A stretch of DNA of 64,000 nt from Sphingomonas beigongshangi (GTDB lineage: Bacteria; Pseudomonadota; Alphaproteobacteria; Sphingomonadales; Sphingomonadaceae), in the NCBI RefSeq assembly GCF_016820445.1, contig NZ_JADHDT010000002.1:310001-374000 (forward strand). The letters run 5' to 3'. Below, piece after piece: positions 39,634 to 49,269 of this stretch. The notes beneath the pieces are model-generated. The model made no database searches, was not told the origin of the DNA, and saw only the letters and a program-made list of their open reading frames with translations. A program made the translations under genes and the position numbers. The stretch's first letter is position 1, and each line of letters opens with the position of its first letter.

Positions 39634-40884
39634 ATGACCGGCACGACCACCCGTCCCCGCTACCCGATGCTCGTGCTGGCGATGCTCTTGCTCATCTACA
39701 CATTCAATTTCCTCGACAGGCAGATCCTCGGGATCCTGGCGCAGCCGATCAAGGCCGATCTGAAGCTGAGCGATACCCAGCTCGGTGCGCTCGGCGGCAT
39801 CGCCTTCGCCTTGCTCTATTCGACGCTCGCCATTCCGCTGGCGCTCGTCGCGGACCGGACCAGCCGAAGCTGGGTCGTCACGGGCAGCCTGGCGGTGTGG
39901 AGCGGCTTCACCGCGCTGTGCGGTCTTGCGACGGGCTTCTGGCAATTGTTCGCCTTTCGCCTCGGCGTCGGCGTCGGGGAAGCGGGGGGCGTCGCGCCCT
40001 CCTATGCGATGATCGCCGACTATTTTCCGCCCGAGCGCCGCGCGCGGGCGCTGGCGATCTACTCGCTCGGGATCCCGATCGGCCTCGCGGGCGGCGCCCT
40101 GCTGGGCGGCGTGATCGCCAGCCTCGTCGACTGGCGCTGGGCGTTCATCGTCGTCGGGCTGGCGGGCGTGGTGCTTGCTCCCGTCTTTCGGCTCGTCGTC
40201 AAGGATCCGCCGCGCCCCGCGAGCGCGGCGGGCGAGCATGTCCGCGTCGTGGCGGTGTTCCGACTGCTCGCGGGCAAGCGGAGCTTCTGGCTGATGGCCT
40301 TCGCCGCCGCATTCAGCTCCATGTGCGGCTATGGCCTGGCGTTCTGGATCCCCTCGGTGCTGATCCGCAGCTTCGGGTTCACGCTGCTGGGGACGTCGCA
40401 CTATGTCGCGTCCCTGCTGCTCGTCGGCGGCACGATCGGCGTCTTCGGCGGAGGGTGGTTGGCAGACCGGCTCGGCGCGCGCGATCGCGGCGCCTATGCG
40501 AGGCTGCCGGCCATCGCCTGGGTGCTGACGGCGCCCCTGTTCGGCGCGGCGCTCATGAGCCCCTCGCCGGTGCTCGCCTGGTTCCTGTTCGTCGTGCCCA
40601 ACGGCCTCAACATCCTGTGGCTGGGGCCGGTCACCACGGCGGTCCAGCATCTGGTGCCCGCGCCCATGCGCGCGACCGCCTCGGCAAGCTTCCTGTTCAT
40701 CAACAATCTGATCGGCCTCGGGCTGGGATCGTGGCTGATGGGACGGCTGTCGGACGCGATGAAGGCGGCCTATGGCGTCGACGCCCTGCGCTTCGCCACC
40801 TTCTATGCGCTGGGCTTCTACCTCGTCGCGGCGGCGCTGATGCTGGGGGCGGTCAAGGCGCTGCGCCGCGACTGGGTCGACTAA
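39634..40884 (+). CDS. MFS transporter, spinster-like
   Basis: 416 aa, twelve predicted helices. The N-terminus has LIYTFNFLDRQILGILAQP, typical of the spinster-like MFS branch common in sphingomonads, and LVADRTSRSWVVTGSLAVW after the second helix (MFS loop motif). Inner-membrane carrier; substrate unknown. It follows the TonB receptor on the same strand with 89 bases between, and is probably co-regulated by the divergent TetR protein. Confidence 0.9.
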   Translation: MTGTTTRPRYPMLVLAMLLLIYTFNFLDRQILGILAQPIKADLKLSDTQLGALGGIAFALLYSTLAIPLALVADRTSRSWVVTGSLAVWSGFTALCGLATGFWQLFAFRLGVGVGEAGGVAPSYAMIADYFPPERRARALAIYSLGIPIGLAGGALLGGVIASLVDWRWAFIVVGLAGVVLAPVFRLVVKDPPRPASAAGEHVRVVAVFRLLAGKRSFWLMAFAAAFSSMCGYGLAFWIPSVLIRSFGFTLLGTSHYVASLLLVGGTIGVFGGGWLADRLGARDRGAYARLPAIAWVLTAPLFGAALMSPSPVLAWFLFVVPNGLNILWLGPVTTAVQHLVPAPMRATASASFLFINNLIGLGLGSWLMGRLSDAMKAAYGVDALRFATFYALGFYLVAAALMLGAVKALRRDWVD

Positions 40885-40953
40885 TGTGCGATTCCGCTAA
40901 GCTGGATCGGCGCGGTACCGCTTCCACGCACGTGGATCGAACTCTCGAAGGAC

Positions 40954-40994
40954 CGGCCGGGGAGGCGTGAGGCTCCTCCGTTCCGCCCCGGCCG
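40954..40994. terminator. Hairpin between the convergent MFS and AsmA-like genes
   Basis: CGGCCGGGG (40954-40962) pairs perfectly with CCCCGGCCG (40986-40994), with GGAG/CTCC pairing inside. A probable bidirectional terminator. Confidence 0.65.
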
Positions 40995-41016
40995 CACAGG
41001 CTAAAGGCGGCGTCCG

Positions 41017-43122
41017 TCAGAAGATTCCCAGGAACTTCTTGCGCTGCGCCTTGGTCGTGCCGCCGTCGCCGCTCTTCGCCGTGGTGCCCGTGCCGACGTC
41101 CTCGCGTGGCTTGCCCTTGGTCGTGCGCTGGGCGCGGGCATCCGCGCCGGCAAGCACCGGGCCACAGGCCGCCGCCTTGGCGTCGCCGACGTCGACGAAG
41201 GCCAATATGCCCGCCAACGGCGTCGCCGCCACCGCCAGCCCCAGCCCGGCGCCCGCGCGCGCCAACAGCTGCGGACTGATCACCGCGAGCGACGGATGCG
41301 CGAACGTGCCGCCGATGCCGACGGGGGACTGGCCGGAGAACAGGCTGAATTGCTTGCCGTCGGCGCGGATCGCCAGGTCGACCGTCTCGTTGCGGAAGCT
41401 GAACCCGCCACGCCCGGTAACGACGTTCTTGGTGGTGTCGATCAGGATCGGGTCCGCCGCCGCCACCCCGTCGCGGACCGTAAAGCCGATCAGCCCGCAG
41501 TTGATCCGCACCGGCTCCTTCAGCTCCTTCTGGAACATCTTCTGGATGAAAACGCCGATGTCGAGCTCGGACAGCTGCGCGTTGCGCGTCCACATCGATC
41601 CTGCCGGCAGCACGAAGGCGATACGCCCGCGCGCGCTGGCCAGCGAATCGTGGACCGTGTCGCCACGACCCGCCAGCTGGATGTGGCCCTTGATGACACC
41701 CGTCGTGCCCGCTTCGGCCACGCCCCAGCCCGCGAGCAGCCGCCCCAGAGGCGTCGGCGCGAGCCGGATATCGTAGCTGTCCGCCGCCGGTCGGCGGCGC
41801 GTGTCGAACACGACATCGGCGGCGACGTTGCCGCGCGCCATCGCGAACGCCATCGGCGACAGCGCCAGGCGCCCGTCCTTGAGCGCCAGCGTCAGGTCGA
41901 CGTCGCTGATCGGCACGCGCCGCGACCGGACGGCACGGATCGTCCATTTCAGGTCGGCGTCGAACCGCCGCATCGTCGCCACCGGCAGCGCCGCATCGGG
42001 CAGGAGCCGCTGCGGCGCGGCGCCGGTCGCGGCGGCGGCGGCCTCCGCGCCCCGCGTCGCGACGATGTCGGGATTGTAGCCGATGAAGGGTGCGGCATCG
42101 ACGATGTCGAGCGTCCGCGTCGCCAGCGTCGAATCGAGGTGCAGCCGGTCGCCGTTGGTAACGGTCAGCCTGCCCGCGACGTCGCTGTCGCCGAACGTGC
42201 CCGACAGGTGCGTGAAGCGATAGTCGCGCCCCTGCTGCACCAGCTGCGCCTTCAGGCGGTAGGTGCGCGTATGGGGGATCGCGACGCCGATGATCGCGAG
42301 CAGATCCGACAGGTCGCGGCCGCGAGCGTGCGTCTGCAGCGGCACGCCCTCGAAGGCGGCGAGGCTGGGCAGCGTCCCGGTCACGTCGACGACGTTGCCG
42401 GCCGCCCGCGCATTCAGCTCCAGACGGTTCGCGCCGCGCGCCACCGTCTGGTTCGGCGACAGAAGGCGCGCGTCCATCGTGAAGGGCGTGCCGCGGATCA
42501 GGCCATTGCCCGTCAGCCCCACCGCGTCGCCGATCCGCGCATCGGTCGAGCGGATCGGATCGATCCGCATGTCGGCGAGCAGGCGCAGCCGCGGGTCGCG
42601 ATAGCGTACGGTCGTGCCGACGACGGTCGCGCGGTCGATGACCGGAAAGGCCAGCGGCTTGCCGCCCTTCTTGTCGCTGAACGTCCAGGTGTTGGTGGCA
42701 TGGTCGGGCAGCCACTCGAGGTCCACCGCGCCGTTGGTCAGGTCCAGCCAGTAGAAGCGCCGGCGACCGAACAGCAGCGATAGCGGCGCGATCCGCGAAT
42801 CGAGGTCGTCGGCGCGGAACAGATAGGGTCGGCTGGCCCAGTCCGGATTGCGGATGCTGAAACCTTGCGCCGCGAACTTGATCTCCAGCGGCGCGAAATA
42901 GAGCTGGAAGTCGCCCGACACCCGCACCTCGCGATGCGTCAGTTTGCCGACGAGCGTCTCGAACGGATGCTTCAGGAACCGGCCCTTGGTCAGGAACAGG
43001 ATCAGCCACAAGGCGAAGACCAGGCCGACGATGGCCAGGGCGACGTCGCGGGCGATGCGCCACCCGCGGGCGCGGCGCGGCGGCGTGTCGGCGGGCGCCG
43101 CGGCGGGAAGAGGCTGGTCCAT
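41017..43122 (-). CDS. AsmA-family inner-membrane-anchored protein
   Basis: 701 aa from the ATG at 43122 ([10 protein letters not shown]); a start at 43164 would add 14 residues and neither has a strong ribosome site. One N-terminal helix ([20 protein letters not shown]) is followed by a large periplasmic region with the AsmA start pattern ([20 protein letters not shown]) and the late AsmA core ([36 protein letters not shown]). AsmA-like proteins are thought to carry phospholipid to the outer membrane. The tail is Lys/Thr/Gly-rich and disordered. Confidence 0.88.
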   Translation of the reverse strand: MDQPLPAAAPADTPPRRARGWRIARDVALAIVGLVFALWLILFLTKGRFLKHPFETLVGKLTHREVRVSGDFQLYFAPLEIKFAAQGFSIRNPDWASRPYLFRADDLDSRIAPLSLLFGRRRFYWLDLTNGAVDLEWLPDHATNTWTFSDKKGGKPLAFPVIDRATVVGTTVRYRDPRLRLLADMRIDPIRSTDARIGDAVGLTGNGLIRGTPFTMDARLLSPNQTVARGANRLELNARAAGNVVDVTGTLPSLAAFEGVPLQTHARGRDLSDLLAIIGVAIPHTRTYRLKAQLVQQGRDYRFTHLSGTFGDSDVAGRLTVTNGDRLHLDSTLATRTLDIVDAAPFIGYNPDIVATRGAEAAAAATGAAPQRLLPDAALPVATMRRFDADLKWTIRAVRSRRVPISDVDLTLALKDGRLALSPMAFAMARGNVAADVVFDTRRRPAADSYDIRLAPTPLGRLLAGWGVAEAGTTGVIKGHIQLAGRGDTVHDSLASARGRIAFVLPAGSMWTRNAQLSELDIGVFIQKMFQKELKEPVRINCGLIGFTVRDGVAAADPILIDTTKNVVTGRGGFSFRNETVDLAIRADGKQFSLFSGQSPVGIGGTFAHPSLAVISPQLLARAGAGLGLAVAATPLAGILAFVDVGDAKAAACGPVLAGADARAQRTTKGKPREDVGTGTTAKSGDGGTTKAQRKKFLGIF

Positions 43123-43288
43123 CGCAACGCATCCAAGCGTCTGCGCGTCGTTCCGGTTCCGCATCGGTTGCTTTTGCCGTGCGACGCGTCTAAGGGGCCC
43201 AGCTTCCCGAGCGTTGCGTGGACGAACGGCCCGGCCATCAAGGGCTGCCGCGGCTGTTCAAGCGACGCTCTCATGCGAAAGGACCAAA

Positions 43289-43492
43289 ATGCCCAAGCTC
43301 AAGACCAAGAGCGGCGTCAAGAAGCGCTTCAAGCTCACCGCCACCGGCAAGCTGAAGCACGGCGTCGCCGGCAAGCGCCACCGCCTGATCAGCCACAACG
43401 GCAAGTACATCCGCCAGAACCGCGGCACCACGGTGCTGTCGAAGGCCGACACCGCGACGGTGAAGGCCTGGGCGCCGTACGGCCTGAACTGA
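43289..43492 (+). CDS. rpmI: Ribosomal protein L35
   Basis: 67 aa, starting [20 protein letters not shown], a full-length L35 sequence. GAAAGGA lies 8 bases upstream. Followed by rplT after 11 bases. The usual partner infC is not upstream here; the neighbour is the divergent AsmA-like gene. Confidence 0.97.
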   Translation: MPKLKTKSGVKKRFKLTATGKLKHGVAGKRHRLISHNGKYIRQNRGTTVLSKADTATVKAWAPYGLN

Positions 43493-43503
43493 GGAGCTGA
43501 ACA

Positions 43504-43875
43504 ATGGCACGAGTGAAGCGCGGCACGACGACCAAGGCCAAGCACAAGAGGATTTTGGATCAGGCGAAGGGCTATTACGGCCGTCGCAAGAACACCATCC
43601 GCATCGCCCGTCAGGCGGTGGAGAAGGCCGGCCAGTACGCCTATCGCGACCGCAAGGTGAAGAAGCGCACGTTCCGCGGCCTGTGGATCCAGCGCATCAA
43701 CGCCGGCGTCCGGGCCGAAGGCCTGACCTATTCGCAGTTCATGCACGGGCTGAAGCTGGCGGGCATCGAGCTGGACCGGAAGGTCCTGGCCGACATCGCC
43801 ATGCACGAGGGTGAGGCGTTCAGCGCCATCATCGCGCAGGCGAAGGCGGCGCTGCCGCAGGAGCAGGCGGCCTAA
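43504..43875 (+). CDS. rplT: Ribosomal protein L20
   Basis: 123 aa, slightly longer than the usual 117-119. L20 motifs throughout: [60 protein letters not shown]. Binds 23S rRNA early in assembly. A strong terminator lies 27 bases after the stop. Confidence 0.97.
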   Translation: MARVKRGTTTKAKHKRILDQAKGYYGRRKNTIRIARQAVEKAGQYAYRDRKVKKRTFRGLWIQRINAGVRAEGLTYSQFMHGLKLAGIELDRKVLADIAMHEGEAFSAIIAQAKAALPQEQAA

Positions 43876-43902
43876 CCGCTCCCTCGCGACGCGACCGATC
43901 AG

Positions 43903-43934
43903 CGGGCGCCGGTGGCAACACCGGCGCCCGTTTT
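43903..43934 (+). terminator. Intrinsic terminator of rpmI-rplT
   Basis: A perfect 12-bp GC-rich stem (43903-43914 with 43919-43930) closed by a GCAA tetraloop and followed by TTTT. It separates the ribosomal-protein genes from the pheS unit. Confidence 0.92.
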
Positions 43935-43972
43935 GGTTTGGCGGCGCGTCAAGGTGGCCAGCTGTACGCCCC

Positions 43973-44082
43973 CTCGTCATCCCGGCGCATGCCGGGAGCC
44001 ATGGACCCGACTCGGTCAAAGGCAGCACGCAAATGTCGGCCAACCGTTTCCATGGGTCCCGGCGTATGCCGGGATGACGATT
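43973..44082. repeat. REP-like paired palindrome 1 (GTCATCCCGGC family)
   Basis: Two facing copies: CGTCATCCCGGC-GCATGCCGGGA on the left and its inverted partner TCCCGGCGTATGCCGGGATG on the right. Each arm is itself a small palindrome (CCCGGC/GCCGGG), and both are flanked by CCATGG. Lies between the rplT terminator and the GIY-YIG gene. Related elements at 45591, 49154 and 56580. Confidence 0.8.
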
Positions 44083-44093
44083 GAGGGAACAGG

Positions 44094-44438
44094 ATGATGG
44101 TCCGTATCGACTTCTGTCCCTGCGTCTACCTTGTCGCCAGCCGCCGCCATGGGACGCTGTACATCGGCGTGACCTCGAACCTCATCCAACGCATCCATCA
44201 GCATCGAGAAGACTTGATCCCGGGCTTCACTCGCCGATACGGCGTCAAGCGCCTCGTCTGGTACGAGGTCCACGACACGATGGAGGCCGCGATCGCACGC
44301 GAGAAGCGGCTGAAGGAATGGCGGCGGGCGTGGAAGATCGACCTGATCGAAGCGCACAACGAGCATTGGGACGATCTCGCGATCGGGTTGGGCCTTCCGC
44401 CTTTGCCTGATAGCCCCCGTCCGGGAGTGATGAAGTGA
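44094..44438 (+). CDS. Small GIY-YIG nuclease-domain protein
   Basis: 114 aa. The GIY-YIG motif appears as [20 protein letters not shown] (residues 10-29), followed by [19 protein letters not shown] and the catalytic Glu in [16 protein letters not shown]. It is a stand-alone YhbQ/UPF0213-type domain; DNA target and role are unknown. It follows directly on a REP-like palindrome and its last codons overlap the GTG start of pheS, so pheS translation depends on its end. Such genes are often found beside REP-type repeats in related genomes. Confidence 0.85.
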   Translation: MMVRIDFCPCVYLVASRRHGTLYIGVTSNLIQRIHQHREDLIPGFTRRYGVKRLVWYEVHDTMEAAIAREKRLKEWRRAWKIDLIEAHNEHWDDLAIGLGLPPLPDSPRPGVMK

Positions 44439-45571
44439 CCGATACCGACGACCTCAGCCATATCAGGTCCTACCTGCCGCAGATTGCGGAAGCGTCCAGC
44501 CTGGAGCTTCTCGAATCCCTGCGCATCGACGCCCTGGGAAAGAACGGAAGCGTCACCCAGCTGCTCAAGACGCTCGGCAAGATGAGCCCCGAGGAGCGTC
44601 AGCTACAGGGTCCCCGCATCCACGCCCTGCGCGAATCGGTCGGCGACGCGATCGCGGCGCGCAAGGCGGCGCTGGAGAAGGCGGCGCTCGATGCGCGCCT
44701 CGCCGCCGAGACGCTCGACATGACGCTACCCGCCGACGCGCCGCTCGCCGGGACCGTCCATCCGGTCAGCCAGGTGATGGACGAACTGGCGGAGATCTTC
44801 GCCGACCTCGGTTTCGCCGTCGCCCAGGGGCCGGAGATCGAGACCGACTGGCATAATTTCTCCGCGCTCAACATTCCGGAGACGCATCCGGCGCGTGCGA
44901 TGCACGACACCTTCTACCTGACCCAGGGACAGGAGGCGAAGGCGGCCGGGACGTTCGACGAGCGTGCCACCTTCTCGCTGCTGCGCACGCATACCTCGCC
45001 GGTGCAGATCCGCACGATGCTGGAGCAGAAGCCGCCGATCCGCATCATCGCGCCGGGCCGCACCTACCGGTCCGACTCGGATGCGACGCACACGCCGATG
45101 TTCCACCAGGTCGAGGGGCTGGTGATCGACAAGGGCATCACGCTCGGCCACCTCAAATGGACGCTGGAGACCTTCCTGAAGGCGTTCTTCGAGCGCGACG
45201 ATATCGTGCTGCGCCTGCGCCCCAGCTATTTTCCCTTCACCGAACCGTCGGCGGAGGTCGATGTCGGCTATACGATCGAGAAGGGCAAGCGCGTCATCGG
45301 CGGCCACCCCGGACGAGAGGGGGGCGGCGGCTGGATGGAGGTGCTCGGCAGCGGCATGGTCCACCCCAAGGTCATCGCCGCCTGCGGCCTCGACCCCGAC
45401 GAATGGCAGGGCTTCGCCTTCGGCTGCGGCATCGACCGGCTCGCCATGCTCAAATACGGCATGGACGACCTTCGCCCCTTCTTCGACGGCGATATCCGCT
45501 GGCTGAAGCATTATGGCTTCGCCGCGCTGGACGTGCCGACGCTGTCGGGCGGCGTCGGCGTCGCGGCCTGA
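44435..45571 (+). CDS. pheS: PheS, phenylalanyl-tRNA synthetase alpha subunit
   Basis: 378 aa from a GTG at 44435 with GGGAG 8 bases upstream, inside the GIY-YIG gene. N-terminal coiled-coil, then class II synthetase motif 2 ([40 protein letters not shown]) and motif 3 ([20 protein letters not shown]). Forms an alpha2-beta2 enzyme with PheT. The overlap with a nuclease gene rather than a ribosomal-protein gene is unusual. Confidence 0.96.
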   Translation: MTDTDDLSHIRSYLPQIAEASSLELLESLRIDALGKNGSVTQLLKTLGKMSPEERQLQGPRIHALRESVGDAIAARKAALEKAALDARLAAETLDMTLPADAPLAGTVHPVSQVMDELAEIFADLGFAVAQGPEIETDWHNFSALNIPETHPARAMHDTFYLTQGQEAKAAGTFDERATFSLLRTHTSPVQIRTMLEQKPPIRIIAPGRTYRSDSDATHTPMFHQVEGLVIDKGITLGHLKWTLETFLKAFFERDDIVLRLRPSYFPFTEPSAEVDVGYTIEKGKRVIGGHPGREGGGGWMEVLGSGMVHPKVIAACGLDPDEWQGFAFGCGIDRLAMLKYGMDDLRPFFDGDIRWLKHYGFAALDVPTLSGGVGVAA

Positions 45572-45590
45572 CACGAACACCCATCCCCTC

Positions 45591-45701
45591 CGTCATCCCG
45601 GCAATAGCCGGGACCCACGGACACGGCGCGGGGGGTGAGGACACGGGGCGGCTACCATCAGCCGCCCGCACCCATGGGTCCCGGCGTTCGCCGGGATGAC
45701 G
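45591..45701. repeat. REP-like paired palindrome 2, between pheS and pheT
   Basis: CGTCATCCCGGC-AATA-GCCGGGACCCA on the left faces ATGGGTCCCGGC-GTTC-GCCGGGATGACG on the right, about 55 bases between. It fills nearly all of the pheS-pheT gap and its right end reaches the pheT ribosome site. Confidence 0.85.
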
Positions 45702-45713
45702 AAGGTACCGGAC

Positions 45714-48080
45714 ATGAAGTTCACCCTTTCCTGGCTCAAGGATCACCTGACCACCGACGCGAGCCTCGAGGAGATCCTCGACGGCCTGACCCGCATCGGG
45801 CTGGAGGTCGAGGGCGTCGACAATCCCGGCGCGGCGCTGGCGAGCTTCCGTGTCGCGCGCATCCTGTCGGCCGAGCGCCATCCGCAGGCGGACAAGCTCC
45901 AGGTCCTCTCCGTCGACGCGGGTGACGGCCCCATGCAGGTCGTCTGCGGCGCCCCGAATGCGCGTGCCGGTCTGGTCGGGGTATTCGGCGCGCCCGGTGC
46001 CTATGTCCCCGGACTCGACGTGACGCTCAAGGTCGCGGCGATTCGCGGCGTCGAATCGAACGGCATGATGTGCTCCGCCCGCGAGCTCCAGGTGGGCGAG
46101 GGGCATGACGGCATCATCGAGCTGCCGGGCGATGCGCCGGTCGGCACGCCCTTCCCCGACTATGCGGGGTTGAACGATCCCGTCATCGACGTGTCGATCA
46201 CCCCCAATCGCCAGGATTGCATGGGCGTCCACGGCATCGCGCGGGACCTCGCCGCCACCGGGCTCGGGACGCTCGTGCCCCCGACCGTCCCGTCCGTCCC
46301 CGGCGAAGGCCCCGGCCCCGACATACGCATCGAGGATGCTGCCGGCTGTCCCGCCTTCTACGCGCAGGAGGTTCGCGGCCTTGCCAACGGCGAGTCGCCG
46401 GAATGGATGCGTCGCCGGCTGACCGCGATCGGACAGAAGCCGATCTCGACACTGGTCGACATCACCAATTACCTGACCGTCGACCTCGGCCGCCCCTTGC
46501 ACGTCTACGACCGGGCGAAGCTGTCGGGCGGCCTCGTCGCGCGCCATGCCCGCGCCGGCGAAACCGTCGAGGCGCTGAACGGCAAGACCTACGCGCTCAG
46601 CGAGGGGATGACCGTCATCGCCGACGATGTCGCGGTGCACGATATCGGCGGCATCATGGGCGGTGCGCATTCGGGCGTGTCGGAGGGGACGACCGACGTA
46701 ATCATCGAATGCGCCTATTTCGCGCCCGACGCGATCGCGCGCACCGGTCAGGCGCTGGCGCTGACCAGCGACGCGCGGCAGCGGTTCGAGCGTGGCGTCG
46801 ATCCCGCGTTCCTCGACGATGGCCTCGCCATCGCGACCTTCCTCGTGCTCGAATATTGCGGCGGCACCGCCAGCGCCGTGACGCGGGCCGGCCAGCCGCC
46901 GCTGGCGATGCGCAGCTACGCCTATGATCCCGATCTGGCGGAGACGCTGGGCGGCCTCGGCATCCCTGCGGAGCGTCAGCGCGCCATCCTCGCGTCGCTC
47001 GGCTTCACCGTAACCACCGACTGGCAGGTGACGCCGCCGACCTGGCGCCGCGATATCGACGGCCCCGCCGACCTGGTCGAGGAGGTGATCCGGATCGAGG
47101 GGATCGACAAGGTCGCGCCGGTCCCGCTGCCGCGCGTTCCCGGCGTGGCGAAGCCGACCGCCACCCCGCAGCAGAAGCTGGAACGCCGCGTCCGCCGCGC
47201 TGCCGCCGCGCGCGGCCTCGACGAGGCGGTGACGTGGAGCTTCGTTTCCGAAGCCGAGGCCGCACCCTTCGGCGGCGGCGCCTTCACCCTGGCCAATCCG
47301 ATCAGCGAGGACCTCAAGGTCATGCGGCCCTCGCTGCTGCCGGGCCTGCTTTCGGCGACCCGCCGCAATGTCGCGCGCGGCGCCGCGCAGGTGCGCCTGT
47401 TCGAGGTCGGCCGCCGCTATCTCGCGGACGGCGAGCATCCCACGCTCGGCGTCGTGCTTGCCGGCAACGCGCGCGAACGCGGCTGGAAGGCGGGAAAGGC
47501 GGCGGTCTTCGACGCCTATGACGCCAAGGCGGAGGCGGTCGCGCTGCTCGCCGCCGCCGGCGCGCCGGTCGACAATCTGCAGGTCATGGGCGAGGCCGGC
47601 GATGCCTGGCACCCCGGGCAGTCGGGAACGTTGCGCCTTGGCCCGAAGACGATCCTCGCGCGCTTCGGCATGCTGCACCCGGCGCTGCTCAAGGCGTTCG
47701 ACCTGGATGGCTCGGTCGCCGCGGTCGAACTCTACCTCGATGCCTTGCCTGCGAAGCGCGGCGGCGGCGGTTTCATGCGGCCCGCCTTTGCGCCGCCCGC
47801 GTTGCAGGCGGTGCGCCGAGACTTCGCCTTCCTCGTCCCCGCGTCGCTCTCGGCGGATGCGCTGGTGCGCAGCGTCCGGGGTGCGGACAAGGCAGCGATC
47901 ACCGGCGCGCGCGTCTTCGACGTCTTCACCGGCACCGGTGTCGAACCGGGCATGAAGTCCGTGGCGGTCGAGGTGGTGCTGCAACCGACCGACAAGAGCT
48001 TCACCGACGAGGCCTTGAAGGCCATCGGCGACAAGATCGTCGCCGCGGCCGCCAAACAGGGCGCGATGCTGCGCGCCTAG
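45714..48080 (+). CDS. pheT: PheT, phenylalanyl-tRNA synthetase beta subunit
   Basis: 788 aa from MKFTLSWLKDHLTTDASLEE; GAAGG lies 8 bases upstream. The tRNA-binding domain is near residues 40-150 (PQADKLQVLSVDAGDG, VVCGAPNARAGLVGVF), the B3/B4 editing region with ISTLVDITNYLTVDLGRPLH and the B5 domain follow. The anticodon-binding FDX-ACB domain closes the protein (FMRPAFAPPALQAVRRDFAF). An ATG 18 bases upstream lies within the repeat and is not the start. Co-directional with pheS. Confidence 0.96.
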   Translation: MKFTLSWLKDHLTTDASLEEILDGLTRIGLEVEGVDNPGAALASFRVARILSAERHPQADKLQVLSVDAGDGPMQVVCGAPNARAGLVGVFGAPGAYVPGLDVTLKVAAIRGVESNGMMCSARELQVGEGHDGIIELPGDAPVGTPFPDYAGLNDPVIDVSITPNRQDCMGVHGIARDLAATGLGTLVPPTVPSVPGEGPGPDIRIEDAAGCPAFYAQEVRGLANGESPEWMRRRLTAIGQKPISTLVDITNYLTVDLGRPLHVYDRAKLSGGLVARHARAGETVEALNGKTYALSEGMTVIADDVAVHDIGGIMGGAHSGVSEGTTDVIIECAYFAPDAIARTGQALALTSDARQRFERGVDPAFLDDGLAIATFLVLEYCGGTASAVTRAGQPPLAMRSYAYDPDLAETLGGLGIPAERQRAILASLGFTVTTDWQVTPPTWRRDIDGPADLVEEVIRIEGIDKVAPVPLPRVPGVAKPTATPQQKLERRVRRAAAARGLDEAVTWSFVSEAEAAPFGGGAFTLANPISEDLKVMRPSLLPGLLSATRRNVARGAAQVRLFEVGRRYLADGEHPTLGVVLAGNARERGWKAGKAAVFDAYDAKAEAVALLAAAGAPVDNLQVMGEAGDAWHPGQSGTLRLGPKTILARFGMLHPALLKAFDLDGSVAAVELYLDALPAKRGGGGFMRPAFAPPALQAVRRDFAFLVPASLSADALVRSVRGADKAAITGARVFDVFTGTGVEPGMKSVAVEVVLQPTDKSFTDEALKAIGDKIVAAAAKQGAMLRA

Positions 48081-48233
48081 ATCCTCCTCGCTGGGCGGGG
48101 AGGGGGACCGTTCGGCGCAGCCGAATGATGTAGGGGCAGCCACGGGCGCTGGCTCTGCTTGGCTGCCCCTCCACCGCCTCCTCTGCGAAGGCAGGGGAGG
48201 ATTTTGGCCGGCACATGCGTTACACGCCGCATC

Positions 48234-49115
48234 ATGACCGACCGCCAGATGATCCGCATCCGCTCGCACCAGCTCACCGCCGCGATCAACCCCTTCGGCG
48301 CGGAACTCTCGCACCTCGAGGACGGCGAGGGGCGCGAGCTGATGACCAACGCCGATCCCGCCTTCTGGACTGGCCGCGCGCCGATCCTGTTCCCGGTGAT
48401 CGGCGTCACCAACGGCCTGCAGATCCGGCTGGACGGCACGACCTATCCGATGCCCAAGCACGGCTTCGCGCGCCACTCGCTATTCGACGTTGCGGAACTA
48501 TCCGACAGTCGCGCGGTCTTCGCGCTCGAGGATAGCGAGCAGACGCGCGCCGCCTATCCCTTCGGCTTCCGGCTCGAAATCGCCTTCTCGGTTGAGAATA
48601 CGACGCTGTCGGTCGAGGCGCGGATCACCAACCGCAACGCAGGACCGATGCCGGCCAGCTTCGGCTTCCACCCCGCGTTCGCCTGGCCGCTGCCGTATGG
48701 CCGGGGCCGCGCCGATCATCGCATCGTCTTCGAACGCGAAGAGCCCGATCCGCTGCGCGAGATCGCGCCGGATGGCCTGATCGCGGCTGCCACGCGGCCT
48801 TCGCCACTCGAAGGTCGTACGCTCGTCCTGCGCGACGACCTGTTTACCGACGATGCGCTCGTCTGGGATCATATCCGCTCGCAGCGCGTGACCTACGGCG
48901 CGAGCGATGGCCCGCAGCTCGACATCGCCTTCCCCGACACGCCGAAACTCGGCATCTGGACCAAGCCGGGCGCCGCCTATGTCTGCGTCGAGCCCTGGCA
49001 CGGCATCGCCGATCCGGAGGGTTTCACCGGCGACTTCCGCGACAAGCCCGGCGTCTTCGAGATTGCGCCGGGCGACACGAAGAGTATCCGCATGCGTGTG
49101 ACGCTGACCGCATAA
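48234..49115 (+). CDS. Aldose 1-epimerase-family protein
   Basis: 293 aa from the ATG at 48234. Galactose-mutarotase fold, LacX-like branch: LTAAINPFGAELSHLEDGEG near the start, MPKHGFARHSLFDVAEL with the first catalytic His, and ASFGFHPAFAWPL with the second. The substrate is probably a hexose or phosphorylated sugar. The 153 bases before it contain another GC-rich inverted element (TCCTCC/GGAGGA ends) and a TTCGGC-GCA-GCCGAA hairpin. No operon partner. Confidence 0.88.
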   Translation: MTDRQMIRIRSHQLTAAINPFGAELSHLEDGEGRELMTNADPAFWTGRAPILFPVIGVTNGLQIRLDGTTYPMPKHGFARHSLFDVAELSDSRAVFALEDSEQTRAAYPFGFRLEIAFSVENTTLSVEARITNRNAGPMPASFGFHPAFAWPLPYGRGRADHRIVFEREEPDPLREIAPDGLIAAATRPSPLEGRTLVLRDDLFTDDALVWDHIRSQRVTYGASDGPQLDIAFPDTPKLGIWTKPGAAYVCVEPWHGIADPEGFTGDFRDKPGVFEIAPGDTKSIRMRVTLTA

Positions 49116-49153
49116 GCGCGGGGCTGGTCGCGCAACGCGGCAATTCCCATTTT

Positions 49154-49249
49154 CGTCATTCCCGCGTAGGCGGGACTCCATCGACGCAACCCCAGCGACT
49201 CCTGCCCGAACGCCTGAGTATCTGGATCCCCGCCCGCGCGGGGATGACG
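49154..49249. repeat. REP-like paired palindrome 3
   Basis: CGTCATTCCCGC-GTA-GGCGGGA on the left faces CCCCGC-CCGC-GCGGGGATGACG on the right. More diverged than copies 1 and 2 but with the same GTCAT ends. Between the epimerase gene and prfC, ending 20 bases before the prfC start. Confidence 0.75.
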
Positions 49250-49269
49250 CCTTCTGACCGGACCCAGTG

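Noticed and set aside
45696..45713. Upstream ATG as pheT start
   Set aside because: It lies inside the repeat arm. The ATG at 45714 gives the conserved N-terminus MKFTLSWLK and has a ribosome site.
45450..48476. A 1008-codon open frame antisense to pheT
   Set aside because: Same effect: it covers pheT, both flanking gaps and a repeat, with no family character.
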